DNA from: Acanthochlamys bracteata
Lineage: Eukaryota > Streptophyta > Magnoliopsida > Pandanales > Velloziaceae
Direction of reading: 5' to 3'
Length of the DNA stretch: 64,000 bases
Assembly: GCA_019914995.1 (NCBI GenBank)
Contig: CM034139.1
Coordinates: 4,132,461 to 4,196,460 of the forward strand
In this document: one piece after another, positions 59,918-64,000 of the stretch
Numbering within the stretch: position 1 is the stretch's first letter
Layout: each line of letters starts with the position of its first letter
Translations under genes and position numbers: made by a program
The notes under the pieces: model-generated
The model's input: only the letters and a program-made list of their open reading frames with translations
What the model was told of the DNA's origin: nothing
Database searches by the model: none

Positions 59918-62900
59918 AGCGAATGCAGTGAAGTGATGAAGTTGATATCAATGCTCCACTGTGCTTACTCATTTATATAATCTGTTTTATCAATCTATTT
60001 ATTTACGTATAGTCTTACAAATTTCTGGAAGAAAATGCTTATACAAAAATATTTTAAAATATAAAAAATATTTATTCTATTTTAATAAATAAATTTTACA
60101 ATTTTGATTTCAAAAAAAAATAAAACTAAATAATAAAAAATTTTACTATATAAAATTTGATATATTTTCTAATTTTTAAAATAAATTTTATGTAAAAATT
60201 TTATTAAATTACGTACAATAAAAAATAAATAATAAAGAAAAGTTTCTACCGTAGGGTTTTCCATTACACATAATTCACTTATTCTTGCCAAATTTTGAGA
60301 TTAAAGTTTATTTTATTGTATCTCAAATTTACTAAAATTATTTCTAATTTGTTTGTTACCAATTTATTTTTATCAAACTCAGTTTTAGTGAAACTGAATT
60401 TTGTAAGAAGCGGATTAGAGATAAGTTCAGTAAATTCAAAATAAACTGGATACAAAAAATGATAGCAAATTCAAAATATAACCCAAAATTATGATATTCT
60501 GTTTAATTAAAACATACTCTTAAACTGAAAAAAAAAATGGCTCCCTTTGTATGGGCTGGGCTGCCAGTTAGCTTCGTGACTTGAAGCATTAGCCCAAACT
60601 ACGATTCCTTTTAGATGCCTAGTAGAGTCATATGAATCAAGAAACTATACTCCGAGTGGGTCGGTTTTTGAGCACTAAATTTGATTGCATCTGTTCCCAA
60701 TTGATATCACTCGAGTTACATCCAAACATTCATGTCCTGCACGGCAGGATTATCGTACAATTATTGTACGTAGTATCTTCAGAGAGATCTTGAACAGAAT
60801 TTTGTTAGGACTTGAAGTTTCATTTCCTTGGATCTTCGTTTGAAAGTGGAGTTGGAATGTGAAGCACGAGGATTAATTCAGCGGTCAAGCATAGTCTAGG
60901 TATGTAATGTCTCCGCTAGCTGTAGTTCCATAAGTTTGAAATAAGTGATGTTTATGGAGTTGGTAAACACGCAGAAAAGAAAATAAGAAATTTGGAGGGA
61001 CGCATCGATCGCATTTCTTGTGATGCATTAATGGATACCATAAATTTACGCAAACTTTACTGGCATATTTTAATAGTTGAGTTATTTGTAGAATAATGTT
61101 AATTAATATTGAGTTATTGACGGATGTTCGAATTCATATTTGTTCTGTACATCCCTCACTTAGGGTATGTTTCTTTTGAAGAAATTGAATTATCCAAAAA
61201 AAGATTTTAAATTACTAAAAATAAAATTTGAAATGAGTTTATTTCTGTATTTATTTTAATTAAAATTATGTTAAAAGTAAATTTTTTAAATAAAAAATTG
61301 AATTTCAGAAATTAAATTTTAAAAAATTTAATATAATTTTTGTATTTATTTTATTTTAGTAATAAATTTGACATAAATTTTTTGTGAAAAACTTGAATTC
61401 AAGTAGATGAAACACGTACTTATTTTCAAGCACCAAATTTAAAATTAAAGATTCTAGAAGCTTGAACCAAATAAATTACTGGAGTTGTCAAAATCTTGAC
61501 GCAAATAGCTAGCTATGCAATTTGACTTACAAGACTAAAAACTAAATATTTGAAAGTAACACTAACCATAAAAGCAAAGGAAGCCATTGATTGATCAAGC
61601 TATCTCTTTCCTTAATTTAATTATCAAAAGTATGGACAGCCACTACCATAATCGTCAGTGTTTACTTTGCGTCCAACCGACGACAACAACAACAACAACA
61701 CTTTCCAAGTTTGAAAAACCAGAAGAAGAATTTGACGATAGCAAAACCATATACGTAGACGCCTGCTGCGTGCAGTCTTACCATCTTGTTCATGATACCG
61801 ACAGCAATGCATGCACAAGAAATTAAAAAAAACTCAACGTAAGGTTCAAGTTCAACGATTGCCAGAAAAAGAAAGAATTCCAATGTTCGAATTCCGGAAG
61901 AAATAATAAATAATGCATGATTTTGTGGTACGAAATGGAAAAGTTGGAGACGCTAGCTAGCTAGCACGGAAAGCTACATTAATCTACGTACGTAGCAGGA
62001 GAAACGCCACGAAAGCCCGACAACCTCAGAGAGAGCTGAGGCAATAGATCGAGGCTGCAATCTGTCGACGATTTGCGGAGGCCTACCAATCGTTTCAATA
62101 TTCTTTCTTAAATCCAATGTACTGGTTTAGCTTATGAATGGACCACTACAGCAACAACAGCAACAGCAACAACGTGAAAGAGATCGGAAGGAAGAAAAAA
62201 GGTAAGGGAAACAAAACATTTTGGTGGGGGTGGGGGGGCGGGATCAAAAGAATCGTTAGAAGCATATGCACTGTATGTACTACGGTAAGGGTTGGTGGAT
62301 GCACGGTTTAGCGCCGCGCTTTTGATCAGCGGCGGACACGCGGGCAAGCGTTGGCGGTTTGTCCCCGGGCAAGAGCACGTTACAGGTAATAATATTAGAT
62401 CAGAACCGGACCCCAACGTTGCAGAGGAGTTGGTACCTTTTAGCACCACTACTTTGTGTTGTTTTAGGGTTTTTTACTTTTTCTCTTTGGCGCAAATTAA
62501 AAGCTTCTATCAACATTATAGATTTTTTGTAAGATCTATAAAATCGAATCCAAGCCGGACGTGATCAATAATAACCTTTAATAATCATGTTTTGAGTAAT
62601 CATAGACCTAATAACGGTGTTTGCGCATGTGCATGTGTCTGGTAGTGCACATCATTGTTAATCACAATTATAGATAATCACATTACTTAGTACAGTCAAA
62701 AACTAAAATATAGACTAATTTTAAGCTAAAATTCCATGTAATAACCACACTACAAAATAATGATAATAATTGTAGCATAAGTAACACCTTAAACAATCAA
62801 GAAGTAGGTTAACAAACAAATAATTAGACTCATTCAAACTTCATAATCCATAATAAATAACTTAACAAAACTGAGCATTTACATTAACATTCTCGCCTTG

Positions 62901-64000
62901 TTTCACTCACCAAACACGTTTCATGTTGTTTGCCGTTTGTCTTCCCTTACCATCTGCACGTGTGAAACCGTGAAATGTTTCTTGAACATGCGGGTCCCAG
63001 CACACTCTTCAAGTGACTTGTAGTTGAATCGAAGCGGAAAATTCTTTTTCATAAGAATATTTTTAAATAGAAATTTTTAAAGAAATTCTGAATTTATTAA
63101 TTTATATTCTAGTTATTATTTTAAAATTTACTTCTAAAATCTAAATAAATAATTAAAATATGCTTTAAATTTAATGTAATGAAATTGAATTCATTCGCTA
63201 TGGTTTCTTTTGCTTATGAATCCTTCGATTCTAAACAGACCATTAGTAGTCAAAGCTTGAGAGAATCGTACTATGGTTTCGTTTGACTTTGACTAGCAAA
63301 TTAAATAAGTACACTAGTGCATGCATTGAACTTGGTCTCTCCGTTGACTGTTTTGGTTCCGTTTTAATTACTCCAAAATAAATTTCATAAAATTAAATTT
63401 AGTAAAATTGAGTTCATAATGTGTTATGCCAGGTTTTATGGTATAAAGAGTTCATTACATGCATGTTAACAGAAAGACTTCAATTATAAAATCTAAATTT
63501 CGAGTTTGTTAACCGTATAGGTATTCGTATTGTTCGTAAACTACTCCGCTTTAATATGTGTGAATACAATGTTTTAGAATTGGCGATGATTGTTTTATGA
63601 ATTATCAGTTTATATAATCTTTCAAGAGATTATAAAGGTAATATAATTATAATTGGGAAATTTATGGTGATGTTTTCATTGAAGTTGACAAATCTTCCAG
63701 TAGAATAATATTTTGCTTAAATGTTGTTGTGACGAACCTGATATCTATTCCAAAAGCAAATGCAATGGGAAGAGTCAGCATAAATTCTATAACACATGAA
63801 TACTATTTCAAGATCATTCATAAAAAATGTGAAATTAAATCTCCTAACGCTTGCACTAAAATGGATTGGTTGCGAAGGTAGGTTTTAAACATCTTTGATA
63901 TATGTCTGGAAGCAAAATGGGCTATATCAGATTTTAACTTGTATCTTAAGTCGATTGTGTCTGTTCCGATAATATTTTACAATTTTATGATCTAAATTTG
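59918..64000. other. AT-rich non-genic right end
   Basis: No supported gene. It contains AT-rich repeats at about 60030-60240 (family-1 style), 60290-60500 and 61160-61400, a short CAA microsatellite near 61680-61700 and a CAG/CAA-rich run near 62150-62175. There is also a G-run near 62224-62240 and a GC-rich patch at 62290-62390. Open frames here are short and look like chance frames. Confidence 0.45.

Noticed and set aside
61587..62564. Short frames around the CAA/CAG repeats and the GC-rich patch
   Set aside because: They are driven by simple repeats or G-runs and lack promoters or homologous blocks.
1..64000. CRISPR arrays, operons, bacterial promoters or biosynthetic gene cluster
   Set aside because: The sequence is plant nuclear DNA with introns and retrotransposons. 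CYP710A stands alone without other specialised-metabolism genes.

Overview
The window is nuclear DNA from a flowering plant, most likely a eudicot. It is AT-rich. Genes are split by GT-AG introns, the intergenic DNA is full of AT-rich foldback-like repeats, and there is a Ty3/gypsy LTR retrotransposon. All recognisable proteins are plant families: NSUN6-type RNA methyltransferase, CYP710A sterol desaturase, LARP6, a DUF642 cell-wall protein, a KAT1-type Shaker K+ channel and a nuclear-encoded mitochondrial intron maturase. I cannot name the species from the sequence alone.

Layout. 1-3000: on the minus strand, a possible first exon of a glutamate-receptor-like gene that would continue off the left edge. 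3005-11338 (minus): a 12-exon NSUN6-like gene whose exons all join in frame, with one GC-AG intron. 12438-12860 (minus): a small acidic orphan protein with a TATA box. 13000-18400: gene-poor, with AT-rich repeats and a decayed Ty1/copia reverse-transcriptase remnant. 18430-19941 (minus): intronless CYP710A. 20000-23400: AT-rich repeats. 23467-29766 (minus): an 11-exon LARP6 gene carrying a partial tandem duplication of its exon 5. 30000-33000: AT-rich repeats. 33166-38144 (plus): a 4-exon DUF642 protein with signal peptide and GPI-like tail. 38200-44300: mostly non-genic, with one orphan exon-like open segment. 44333-49848 (minus): a complete but dead Ty3/gypsy element with matching 5-bp target duplications. 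50884-54469 (plus): an 11-exon KAT1-like K+ channel. 55452-57596 (minus): an intronless nMAT1-like maturase. 59648-59917 (plus): a possible small secreted protein. 60000-64000: AT-rich, no convincing gene.

The genes are unrelated housekeeping or physiological genes and do not form a pathway or cluster. I found no novel multi-gene system. The most informative points are structural: the GC-AG intron, the LARP6 exon duplication, tRNA-like SINE candidates in introns, two families of AT-rich MITE-like repeats, and a retroelement with non-canonical LTR ends, an overlapping polypurine tract and a mutated protease, lying about 1 kb upstream of the K+ channel gene. Exon coordinates were derived by hand from splice consensus, phase and family conservation, so individual borders may be off by a few bases.
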